Assembly (NCBI RefSeq): GCF_001949145.1
Contig: NW_019091490.1
Coordinates: 158,983-222,982, forward strand
Origin: Acanthaster planci
Lineage: Eukaryota > Echinodermata > Asteroidea > Valvatida > Acanthasteridae
DNA: 64,000 nucleotides
Reading direction: 5' to 3'
Below the pieces are notes generated by a model, which searched no databases, had not been told where the DNA came from, and was given only the letters and a program-made list of their open reading frames with translations. Positions 1-40,871 of the stretch are shown here, in pieces (within the stretch, counting starts at the first letter, position 1; each line of letters starts with the position of its first letter). The translations under genes and the position numbers were made by a program.

Positions 1-673
1 TAATGATAAAAAACACATTCAACTTAATACACGGTCTCTGCTACTGAAGTTGTTACAAGTTCACAAGGTCAATAAGATTTCGTTTTAAAAAGAACACAAT
101 TTTGGCCAACGGTACCATAGGTTATCAACTGCGTATCAATCATTTCTGTCAAAGTCATGATCACTTAAGAGCAATCTTACGAACTGTTCAAATCTTTATG
201 AATGCACACAATGTTTAACCATCACAGGATATTATTAGGGCTGGTGAACAAATCGAATACTATGTAGCAAACTTGTGCCGACAAAGTTGATGGGTTGCTT
301 CAATCACTGAAGTACACTTTTTCTCCACCCGTTCACGTATTGTTAATGACAAAAAGTGTGTTTTTACCGAGAGACTTGGTAATTCCATGCCAATGTTGTC
401 TTTAACTAACTTAAGTCAAAGGAGCCATTAATTTAATAAACGTGGTATTCGGTTTTAAAAACAAGGAGATTCTCAATCTGATTGTTAAAACACAGGTCTT
501 AAAAACTTTGATCCAATATTTAAAAATAAAAGTTTAAAAAAAACATCAGCCACTGTCAACTACAGGTACCTTCCTATGATGTTTTCGTCTAGAAATAAAA
601 GATTAAGGCAGCAACATACTGAAAATCTGAAAAATGACAGTTGGAATGCTACTAGTCCTCGTTTGCATCCAAT

Positions 674-768
674 TAGGGCTGTGCCCAATACCCCAAAATT
701 TTAATATTTGATCAAATGGAAAGTCAAATAATTGGATATTCAATTATTCAATTTGACTCAGCCCTACA
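674..768. repeat. small MITE-like remnant with GGGCTG/CAGCCC ends
   Basis: An AT-rich 95-bp segment begins TAGGGCTGTGCCCAATA and ends TTGACTCAGCCCTA, so its ends are inverted copies (TAGGGCTG and CAGCCCTA). The interior is built of AATATT and TCAAT words. The shape resembles the short hAT-type non-autonomous elements common in animal genomes. No exact target-site duplication could be found next to the ends, so the assignment is tentative. Confidence 0.4.
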
Positions 769-1830
769 TCTAATTAGCCAAAGTCAGGCTGCTCCTTTTG
801 CTTGATTTGAACAAGATCCTAGATTTACAGCGAGCCAAGCTTTCACTGGAACGTAAACTCTGGGCTGCGTATCAAGGACTGTTATTTGCAAAAAAAAATG
901 TCAAGAGAAGGAAGAACCTCAGCACTTTTTATACACTGATATTCTCAAATAACTACAATGAAGTGCTAGTTATGGAAAAAATGAGAAAGGTAAAGTCTGG
1001 AAATGGTTCATTCCTAGTCCATCATATCTTGGATTATGTACAATTTGGGGGAACACACCCAAACTGCAAAAGTAAATGCTGCTAATTTTTCAGGACACAA
1101 TCTCCTATTGCTGATTATCGAGAAGTCAAGCACACTGCTGTTTCTCATCTCGATCTCTGCAGGAACAGTTAACATTTGTACTCTGACAGCTGGACCTTTC
1201 CATACATAGTTCATCATTTTTTGGCACACACGGTAAATATAAAGAATCTGACAAGCAGAACTAACATCCTTGTGGCTGATACAGTTGGTGGGTTCTGAGG
1301 ATAAGCCTGCAATGGATGGACTGGTCTTGCGTATCTGATATCCACAGTACTGATGCTACTTTGAAAAATCACGTCGTGTGGAGTTACCTATGCACAAACA
1401 AAGCCATCAAAAACTTTGCGGATTGCGTGTGGATAAAAGAACGAGGACTGTTCCTGAGCCTGGAAAGAACAGTAGATGGTGACCTGTTCTGAGAACGCTC
1501 AGAAGGACCCCGACACCGGGAAAACATCACATGCGCACTGGTTTGTGCATGTATCTCACTGAGTGCACCAGACTAATTTTCATGGGAATGCGCACAAAGC
1601 CACAATGCCCTTGGCATGTGCACACCACACAGGGCACCCTTTTCTCTTGGTGCGGCGCACATGCTGACCTATCCCAGAAAGCCCATTTCAAACAAGATAT
1701 ATGGTAAAAGCATGACTGCCGTATGCCTGTGGTTTTGCTGTTATTGCAGGAGCTACGTTAAATGTGATGCTCTCATTTTTTAAGGATTAGGCTTGGGTTA
1801 GACTTCTCATTAATTACTGCACCATCCACC

Positions 1831-1973
1831 TCGGGAGAGTTCATTTTGTTGGTGGTGATGCAACCATGACAAGTGCATTTCCTAGTCATTCCTGAACCAG
1901 TGAAATTCAATTCTGACCAAAGGAGCCTCCACTGCTAAGAAATGAGCGCCCTCTCTTGGTCCAGCTCGAGGCC
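1831..1973 (+). repeat. dispersed repeat family 1, copy A
   Basis: This copy runs from CGGGAGAGTTCATTTTGTT through CCTAGTCATT and TGAACCAGTGAAATTC to CCAAAGGAGCC and the diagnostic tail GCGCCCTCTCTTGGTCC. The same order of blocks recurs at 32799-32977 and 43914-44384, with a tail-only fragment at 43576-43610. All copies lie in the same orientation. I do not recognise the family and saw no coding capacity; it could be a SINE or a non-autonomous DNA transposon. Confidence 0.75.
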
Positions 1974-2011
1974 AATCCACAAGCAAACAGACCACAAGTA
2001 GAAACACCCAC

Positions 2012-6513
<4,502 letters not shown>

Positions 6514-7256
6514 TCAAGAAAAACCTGCAATTCGGCCAAATTACAAAAAAAGTTATGTTCCATGTGTCCCAAAATACCCTATTTGAAGGCTTGACCCTTA
6601 ATTTTTTCCAAGAAAAATTGATGGGAAATGTGAAATGTGAATAGGGCCTAGGCCTACACAAAATTACCATACTGTGATCAACAGAGGATTAGGCCTAGGC
6701 CTAGTTAGACAGACATGCCTTGCTCTGTGGTGACAGTCTGAGTAACGTGGACTCTACAAATCACCTTTTTAACATTTGGTCGTGGTCGGCCAACAATTAT
6801 ATTGTGCAAGGACAGGTACTTTTAGTTGTGTTTATTCGCCTTTCCGCTGACCGGTCCCCACCACCAAGACCAGCCCACCATGGAGGAAGGAATGAGTCCA
6901 CTGACGCGAACACGTATAGCCAAGTAAGCCCTCACAACACATGTGACAAATTTGTGTGAAATTCGTTCCTGGTTGCCAGTATTTCGTAGGTAGGGCCTAC
7001 AGGAAATTTTCTTTGTAAGCCTAGAGACCCATATCTTTTTAAAACTTAAACAGTTAACCTTCGTTTTTCAAACTTACCTTGATTCCTATGAAATTAATCA
7101 CAGAATTCGGTCATGTACATGTAGCGTACAGCTTATGCCTCTGCCGAATTTAACGTACATGTAGGATACAATACACAACGATTTTTGAGCAGGCAAAGCA
7201 TGTAGCTTGTGACGTCAGATTGTTATGAAGCTATGGAAATAACCGCCCTCATGCGG

Positions 7257-7331
7257 TAAGTCTGGTTCTTAGACGCTGCTGCACTTACAGAGTAGAAAGA
7301 AGCAGCAGACGAGGAGGAACCAGACTCAGCT
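7257..7331. repeat. hairpin with 25-nt arms
   Basis: The left arm AGTCTGGTTCTTAGACGC followed by TGCTGC pairs with the right arm GCAGCAGACGAGGAGGAACC followed by AGACT. The loop is about 18-20 bases. The stem of about 25 bp has a few internal mismatches. The size suits a precursor microRNA hairpin or a small palindromic repeat; nothing in the sequence decides between them. It lies about 950 bp upstream of the CAPSL start codon on the minus strand. Confidence 0.6.
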
Positions 7332-7805
7332 TAATTGTTGCGGGGCGGAGCCAGGATTTCTGACTGGAGGGGTTTAAAAAAACAGAGTAAAGAGAGCAAT
7401 AAGTTAAAGGAACTGTACCATAGAATTTATTCAGTACAACTACTTATTCCACTTTAATATATGAAAACCGTTTCTTCCTTGTTTTGGCTCATCGTTGTTA
7501 CAAATGCCCCATTTAAAAAAATGTCTAGGCTTATCCTGCTAAATGAGGGCGCTATTTGAGAAGACGCAGTTTTCGGTGGGGGGAGTTCAAAGTGCGAATT
7601 ATTGAACTCGAATTTACTCACTAAAACAATGGTGAGAACACTTTCATCATTGGTCCACTCTGATGTACTGAAACAACCCCCCCCCCCAAATAAGGGGTAT
7701 CCAGTGCAGAAAAAAAAATCACCTAATATATAATAAAGCAGCGCCCTTCAATGAGAGGGTTCCAAGGAAAAGAAAGAAGAGAGAAAACATCCGTGCACTT
7801 TAAAT

Positions 7806-8042
7806 GAAGTGTAGACCACAGGGACGGATCCAGGGGGTGTGGGGGTGGCGCACATCCTCCTTTTCACCCCAAAAGAGTAAATAGATAAATAAAACAGTAA
7901 AAAAAGGGAGGGGAAGAAGGAGGGACCAAGCCCCATAAATGTGACAAAGGGGTAAAAAAAACAACAGTTCTGCTTCCGGTTACCCAACCCTACAATTGTT
8001 AGTCACGCCCCCCCCCCGGGAAACTCCTGGATTCACCCTTGG
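7806..8042. mobile_element. non-autonomous element with GGATCCAGG inverted ends
   Basis: The left end contains AGGGACGGATCCAGGGGG and the right end, inverted, AGGGTGAATCCAGGAG, each followed inward by a G-run and GGCG. Shorter related pieces occur at 7336-7375 (GGGGCGGAGCCAGGATTT) and 33538-33600 (GGGCGGATCCAGGACCTG, in DOT1L intron 5). No clean target duplication was found and no open frame of note lies inside, so it is a MITE-like relic of an unidentified superfamily. Confidence 0.45.
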
Positions 8043-8599
8043 GACCTTAATGGATGCTATGAGGTGGATGGAAGGAGTCCCACTCTGCATCTGAGGGCGA
8101 GTTCGTGGGTATTTGGGTGTTTTGATATTAAAATGGCCCCATTAACGAGCCCCCCCCCCAGCTATCTCTGTTAATAAGAAAGTTAGAGATCATGTCAAAA
8201 AGGCGGGAAACTCACGTGGTGATGCAATAACTTAGAGTTCAGACTTTCTGGTTACATTTCTACAATTAATTTATTGACCCGAATTTCCAAGAGTTAATAA
8301 ACAATTCTTTTCTATGTAACAATATTTCACAATTATTACTACAGAATGCAACATCCGTTGCAAAGAAAAAAGAATGTACACAGAAAACCGCGCAAATGAA
8401 CATCTCATGCATGGCTGCGACACAGCACTCGCTGGTTTCTTTCAAGATCCCAAGTACAACAAGATCCGTCCAGCCGAGCCCCAAGCGTCTATCTAGCGTA
8501 TTGCTATTAAAAGAGCACACGCAAAAAGTTGGTTTACCAGCCAGAAATACGACATGTTTGTGCATTTGGCTGGTACTCAGTTCAGTACTACTACTTCTA

Positions 8600-8880
8600 G
8601 GCGCGGCCCTACCGACTTTTTGGCGCCATATTGCAAGAGCAGCCTGCTCTACATAAATAACCGCCATGGCTGGCACGTTTCAAGCCACTCTTAGCCCTCT
8701 GCAAAGAGGAAAGGCGTCGTGCGGTGTGTTAATGATGATACACCGCAACACGCAGTATGGTTAAAACCACTGTGAGTTACTTTCTTTCCTTGCGCCAGCC
8801 GCCCTAGTTTTGCCAACCCGCACGAGGCGGGCCGCGGACTGTGTACCGCGGTGGCAAAAAAGTGCGGCTATGGGTACGCA
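8600..8880. promoter_or_regulatory. GC-rich patch with E2F-like site
   Basis: This segment is clearly richer in CpG than its AT-rich surroundings. It contains TTTTTGGCGCC (8617-8627), a good match to the E2F consensus, and an inverted pair GCGGTGT/ACACCGC around 8720-8746. It could be a promoter, for instance of an upstream noncoding first exon of CAPSL or of a noncoding RNA. No transcript structure could be read from the sequence. Confidence 0.25.
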
Positions 8881-11800
8881 AAGGAAAGGTCAATGCCATG
8901 GCTCTACAATGTATTTTCATCCACAAGTTGCTACGGTAAACCAAATACGATGCGGGACTACGATGGGCCTAATGAACTACTTACACCAGCAGCAAACACC
9001 ACAGTAAAGAGTAAGTATCACGAAATGGCATCTCGGCTGACCCGTTTTCCCAGCAACTCTTCAGTATTCTAACAGTACATGTAACGTTAAATTCTGACCA
9101 CTGTCAACTGCTATTCACTATGGTACTAAGAATAACACTAAAAACCCAAACAGATTTGGCTCAATAGTCAAAACTACAAACGGCTATTGAAAAGTCATCT
9201 CGAACATGGCAATTCTGGGTGAGACTGTGTTTCTGTTTACAAATAAAGACAGTCTCTATTGTGACTCAATTCCCACAGATTTGTGAGATCTGCTTTAATT
9301 AACACTGATACCATCATTTGGCTAGAATTTGGATTCGAATTAGAGAGGTTTTCAGAACATTAAAACACAATGTACCAAAATAGTTACCTATGAAGAAAAA
9401 ATGTCTACCAGGGCTGATTGGTAGAGCTAATCCTTGTAAACACTGCATTTTGGGGAAGTTTCAACGAATATGAAGTCAAGCCAGGGTTTAGGATTGGCAT
9501 ACCGGCTGTACAGTCTGAAAAGTATGCACCAAAAGGCGGGTTTACTGCCGTCGACCAAACGTGCCTCGAGTTTCTACCAAGTTGCTGGCAAGCTGCTTTT
9601 ATATGTATGCAGAAGACACTTCAAGTATTTTTTCTGGCTGATCTCAAAACCAGTGAGGTAATGGATTGTTTTGATTTTTCCAGTTTGATTGACAACTCAA
9701 TCTTTGGAAGTGAACGATCTGCTTGCATAGGTTACAGTTGTTTACAATATTAAGTATTTTTTCTTCATTTTTTTTGGCACCAAAGGTGACCTGCCCGAGT
9801 TTGAAAGACATTGACTTTCTAGTCTTAGAGAGGATGAACTCAAAACTTTTTTTGGAAAAACATCATAATTCTGGCAGTTTCTCTTGATTATTTTGCCGAT
9901 CGGTGTCAATCCTAGCCCGTGGCATAATTTCACCTGCTAAGCCACTTGGTGGCTGGTACAGGTAAACAAAGGAATTAGTTATCTTGTAATTAATTACTGT
10001 TCAAGTCATTTTAATTAATTTACTTTATGACTGGAAACGGTCAGATGTGACAAAACCAAAAATGGCCACCTTAACAGGCACAAAATCCTGTACACAAAAT
10101 AAGTCAGCCTAAAGTCTAGTTACTAAAGCAACGACAACAATATACAGATTTATATAATCAGGCTTAGAAATTAGGGGAAAATAACTGTTCAAGTCTATAG
10201 CCTCTGTGGCTTTTGGTAGTGTTCAGTGATAGTATTTCATATTTTTTCATATAAACAAATAGCACCACATTGCAAATTAGGCCATTACAAATGCAGCATT
10301 TCAGGACAATATTAAAAATGTTTACAAGTTCCACAGTTTCAAATCCTTACGAAATTTGAAGTATTTTTGAGTATCTACCGGAAAAAGGGCTACAAGTTTA
10401 CAAAATGAGACAGGTCTCTGCTTTAACAAAATTTTAAAATGTACATTCTCTGTGTGGGTTGAAGTTACACAATTGGCAAAAGTTGAAATGCAGAAATGTA
10501 AGTCGCACTGAAGTATTAATATAATTTTCACTGGTTTGGGGAAAAATTAAACTTTTGTACTGGCAAAATAGCCAAGTATATTCAATTGGGAGCTTCACAT
10601 CAAAGACTGCAGCTTTTGTCTGGATGCAACCTTCCGCTTTCACTGCCTGTTCCTGTTTGCATTTTCATGTAGAATTCAGTAATGTCTTCTGTGGGATTTT
10701 CTATAGGATTCATCTGATCAATCTTGGTTTGAGTCAAACTCAGGAAGTGAACAAGTAAACTGATTGGACCTGCCCTACAACAGTATGTCCAATAACCTGG
10801 CTTGTTACAGCTGGACAGGACATGCACTACTCTGGAAGCAGCTACCCAATGGCGTTGGGTTTTTGATGGCACCTCCAACAATTTCTCTCAATGGTCACTA
10901 CGAACATAAAATTTGGTGAGGGAAACCCAGAAAGTGGACACTCTAGTTTTTGCTCTGGTTTTCCAACGATACAGTGTCCACATAGTAAATGCGTCATTAA
11001 GATAAGATATGACAAAATCCTCCAAACCTGAGAGATATTTCTGAATTAAACATGGAAATGCATGAAATTAATGACGGAACAAACTTTCACTGACTGAACC
11101 CAAAGCTCAGGAAGAGGGCAAAGAAAGTGTTATTAAATGCTGGCCAAAGACCAGACACTGCCAACTAAATTTCTTCATTGCCATGCACAATTTTGACCTA
11201 AACTAGTTAAGCCTGATCACAAGGTGATTAAATACCACACAAAAAGCCTCCACCTTTCCCAAAAACTACCTTGTGGCTGAACCGCTACATGTATCTTTCA
11301 TAACATTCAACACCAACTTTCCAGAAAAAAACAATGGCAATGCCAATTTTGCCCATTTTTTTTTCATGCAAGAAACTTGACCTATGACATCTGACCTCAA
11401 TCTAATTAATATTCAAACCCCACATGCAGATTGCGGAATAACTAGTACTGAATAACAATCTGGGAAAAAATCTCCTCTACCATAACTTTGTTTCATGAAG
11501 GAAGTCTTTTAAGAGCTATGTTTCTTCAAGTCAAACCACATCCCTTGAAATAGGAACATCAGATTCAATTACATTTCTAAAACTTCAAAACGGCTCACTC
11601 TATCCACACTTTCACATTTCCATTTGACATCATAGGACCAGACGAAGGATTAATATTGAAATTCATACAAAAATGCAGCAAGAACCAAAATTTGGTTTCA
11701 AAGTGTAAAATGGCGTCTGATTTCACTGCAAAATGAAAATTAAAAAACAAAATCGAAGAAAGTACGACAGAAGATAACACTCTTGAAATTGGAAAACAAC

Positions 11801-13637
11801 AGAAAAGGAACCCTAATGCCATGAGAAATTTGCCCTGTGCACTGCACTCACAAAATCTAAAACTAGTACAAATTCGAACGTGGATCCATCTTGTAAGTCC
11901 AACTTGAATTGTTGACTTTTTCCAATAATACAAAAAATAGCATTCAATTGTTAAACTAGGATACAAGATCAATAAATACATCTTAATACAGTATAATCTT
12001 CATACACAGCTATTCAAATCTAACATTATTTTGGTCCCTTTGAACATTTCTATTAATTATCAATATCACAAAATTGCATTACACTGGGCAAGCCTATACA
12101 AGAAGTAGTGTATTAAAGTCTCCACTGTAAGCACCACATCAGAGACAGCATTTTAACACGTGCAGCATGTAATCAAAAATGAGGGAATCTGACACAAAAC
12201 AGATCTACCAAAAAAAAAGGCATTTGTTAAATTTTCACTAACTTAAACTAAGCAGGTCAACTACTTGTGTACAAAAAAGAACACATAAGGATGCCAAAGC
12301 ATGAAATATACCACAATTGAGAGCGAGAACCTTATATCACCTGAAAATAAAACTGTCTAGGGATGGTGGCAAAAACAACTTCTGGGTCCGAAAAGCAGCT
12401 GAAATGGCATTCTGATGCAGGGTGCCAAGACAATTCAGATCCTCTTCATAAGTTCTTCTGCAACCCATGCAAGCATTTCGGCTTGTTCTGAAGTTGTCAG
12501 ATTTCATAATTCCACTTTTGTTTGGAACTATTGTGCTTTCCTGAACAGCACATTTAAGCTTTGCTTCAACAGAACGCAAAGACCACTAAGTGAGTGACTA
12601 TCCACTAAATTTCACATTGATTCCAGGAAAAAAAAATACGCTTTTCTACACTTTACAATTCCAACACTGCATCTGTATGTGAAAGATTTCATTCTTCCGT
12701 ATTCATAGTTGGAAACAATGAAATTAGTTCTCCTTAATTTCAAGGTGTCCTCGGTAATCATTATAATTAATCTACATTCCTATATATTCATTCTGTTCAC
12801 AAAAATATCTCATATCTTTTAGAATTAGAAGTTCTCTTTGAAACCCCTGAACTAAGAGTAAACTACAAACGTTGCCTGGCAGTGATTTTGTTGCTTTCAC
12901 TAAAATATGCCTAGTGCATGTGACTACTGGGAAGGAACAGAAGCGGACATTCTAGTGTACGCTGTGCTGAGTCGTGGTATGCTTCTTCCGGGCACGATCT
13001 CCATATACACACAGCAGTACCGTCAAATGTGTGTGCATGTGTGTCTGAAGGCTTTCAACCCACCAAAAAAGGACCTGCATTCAGGATGCAAACAAGTCAT
13101 GGTGTGCAAGGAAGCAACGCTCCCTTGGCTGGGCCCTTGGCCGATCAGAAGAACCAACACGACAAGTCCAAATGTCTTGAACTCCGTTTCAGACTGACAA
13201 CATAAGCTGGGCACTCTCACTACTCTGACTTCCCAGAATGCATCACTCCACAATGCACTAATCTTTACTACATACAGTGATTAATCTGTGTCTAAGACAA
13301 CACGACTGAAAAATATACCCTCACTATTTACTTAATATATTTATCTACTTCAGTTTGTAGTATCCCTTCTGATGACACTCCCTTGTGGAAAATAACCATA
13401 TAGAGTATTTGGCAGTATCCTTTGTATAATACTATGTGTATGTCTTTTATTAGTGCATACCTACATTTCGGCTATAAAAAGTTTTCTATGGAAGTATTAA
13501 ATGCGCTTGTGCATTTCTTTTTCTGTTTTTTTTTCTCAAATTTTATCACACATCAAAAGCTGAGTGTAGTTGGGTTCCCTGGTTGTCAACGGCAACCAGA
13601 CAGTGCATAAATGGTTAAGTTATAAAGAGGAGATGCT

Positions 13638-13790
13638 TTACTGACCAACCAGGTTGTGAGGCTGCGTACTGTGAGCCACTGGTAGCTGCTCCATTCTCTT
13701 CAAGGCGGTGCTGCAAAGCTGGCTCTGATGGATCCTTTCATCAAACACTTGCTTCTTTGGAGAAACAATCCAAGCTTGCTCTTTTGAAAC
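13638..13790 (-). other. candidate 3' exon of DOT1L
   Basis: On the minus strand a good acceptor (CTTTTCCCAG) precedes a 50-codon open frame beginning VSKEQAWIVSPKKQVF and ending in TAA. A consensus donor CAG|GTCAGT lies at 14365/14364, eight bases beyond the DOT1L stop codon. The simplest reading is a spliced 3' untranslated region; the open frame would then be chance. I found no in-frame donor before the stop that would make this an alternative carboxy end. Confidence 0.3.
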
Positions 13791-14372
13791 CTGGGAAAAG
13801 TTATCAGTGGTAATCAGTACTCTGCATATATTCAAATCTGACACATATGCAACCATAGCAGCAAAGAGGCACTTGTACACCCTTCAACCCTGGGTCACTC
13901 AACACTTAGCTGGGATCCTTTTTTAATCTCAGATCCTCCAAAATCTACTACTTTGCAGGAACAAGTTGCAAGTCTTTTGTTCAATAATACTGTAGGGGCA
14001 TCAAAACCCATGTACATGGATAGTGAAGGGGCTCTACATTCCTGAATCCTGGAAAATCTTCTAAAACCAACTGACTGAGTTTAAAGGCAATCTAAGCCTG
14101 TTGATATCACAAATGTTCCATCAGCCATCATTATGGTTTGGCAGACCCAAAAAAATAAAGGACGACTCGCATATAAATCAAAACACAGATTATAAAAATG
14201 ACGCCTTGAATTACTGTCTCTGTACCCAACATTTAAGTTAAAGTGATAAACTGAGGTTTTCAAATAGCAAACACTTGACTACTAAAGCTAAACATCTCTC
14301 TTTTGAGACTCATTCTTTGTTGCATTTTGGTGTACATGGTTGTGACATGACATTGTACACTGACCTGTTCGC

Positions 14373-40073
<25,701 letters not shown>

Positions 40074-40619
40074 CCTTCCGGTGCGATTTGCTGGCAAAAA
40101 ATGAATGCTATAGTGGCATTTTTGCGGAGAAATATACTATTTCCCGGCTGTGTGCTTCATTCCCTATGCACACACGTACAAAGAAAACCCACCCCGTAGA
40201 TGTATCACGTGGCTCCCAAATCTTTGTTTGATTGGCTGCTTTGTGAAAGGAGCATCTCATTATTGGGAAAGGGGTGTTCGTTTTACGTCATCATTCATTA
40301 AACACGTCGCACGTGCATGCATAATGCACGATCATCACACAACCATTGACTGAGAAAAATAAAACCAATTTATTCAGAGTATCAAATATCCCCTGGATCG
40401 TCATTTGTCATTCATAACATTTTCACTGCAGAGTTTTCTTTACTTGCCTTGTTCGTAGAAGTGAACACTGAATCCCCTCAGCTGAAGAAGAACATGTATA
40501 TAGTTTACATCAATCAACCGTTCAGAAGAATTTCACTTGCTCTGTTGAAGTTATAGAAGTCGAGACAACCGTAATAAATAAAGTTAATAATTGCGAAATT
40601 TAAAACCCGTAACGGCTAA
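40074..40619. promoter_or_regulatory. presumed DOT1L promoter
   Basis: The 0.5 kb upstream of the DOT1L start codon carries an inverted CCAAT box (ATTGG, 40231-40235), a CRE-like TTACGTCA (40283-40290) and an E-box CACGTG (40310-40315). No TATA box stands out. The start codon context (AGGATGG) is good. If the exon-like frame to the right is real, this would be a bidirectional promoter. Confidence 0.4.
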
Positions 40620-40871
40620 GCAACATGTTTTTCGGAGGAAAATGGCAAAAACTCGTTGAAGCGCATCTCAAAGAAGCACTCTTCAATAAACGGAGAATTT
40701 GGCGCTCATCCAGACTACGACGATACCAAAAAGTCCCGGGAACTACTGCAAACTTTACAAGAATATAACGTTAAACAAATGTATTGGACCATGAATGACT
40801 TGGCTCTTGAGCTAAAGACCAACATAGAGGGGGAAACCCCCCTCTGTTTCTTGTCTGTTTGTCTTTTTTAG
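40620..40871 (+). other. exon-like frame head to head with DOT1L
   Basis: The plus frame from 40620 to the stop at 40869-40871 reads protein-like: KNSLKRISKKHSSINGEFG, then HPDYDDTKKSRELLQTLQEY and NVKQMYWTMNDLALELKTN. It is rich in charged residues and could form a helix. It has no in-frame ATG before the middle of the segment. A nearby ATG at 40642 is out of frame by one base, and an A5 run at 40647-40651 separates the two. It may be a first coding exon with a sequence error, a decayed gene, or chance. I saw no clear splice donor after it and do not recognise the protein. Confidence 0.3.

Larger units (their letters stand above)
1..2011. other. intergenic stretch downstream of CAPSL
   Basis: No convincing coding exon was seen on either strand; the open frames here are short and lack splice or family support. 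It should include the 3' untranslated region of the minus-strand CAPSL gene, but I could not identify its poly(A) signal. Two old repeats lie inside it: an AT-rich element with short inverted ends near 674-768 and a copy of a dispersed repeat near 1831-1973. Confidence 0.6.

Noticed and set aside
8266-8676. A 136-codon minus-strand frame
   Set aside because: Composition and lack of motifs suggest chance; part of it covers the GC-rich patch that I list only as a possible promoter.
9418-9753. A 111-codon plus-strand frame
   Set aside because: No similarity recognised, AT-rich chance-like composition and no splice or promoter support.
13582-13597. GTTGTCAACGGCAACC as a CAPSL X-box
   Set aside because: It fits the RFX pattern but lies over 7 kb from the CAPSL start and within probable DOT1L 3' sequence; such matches are common by chance.
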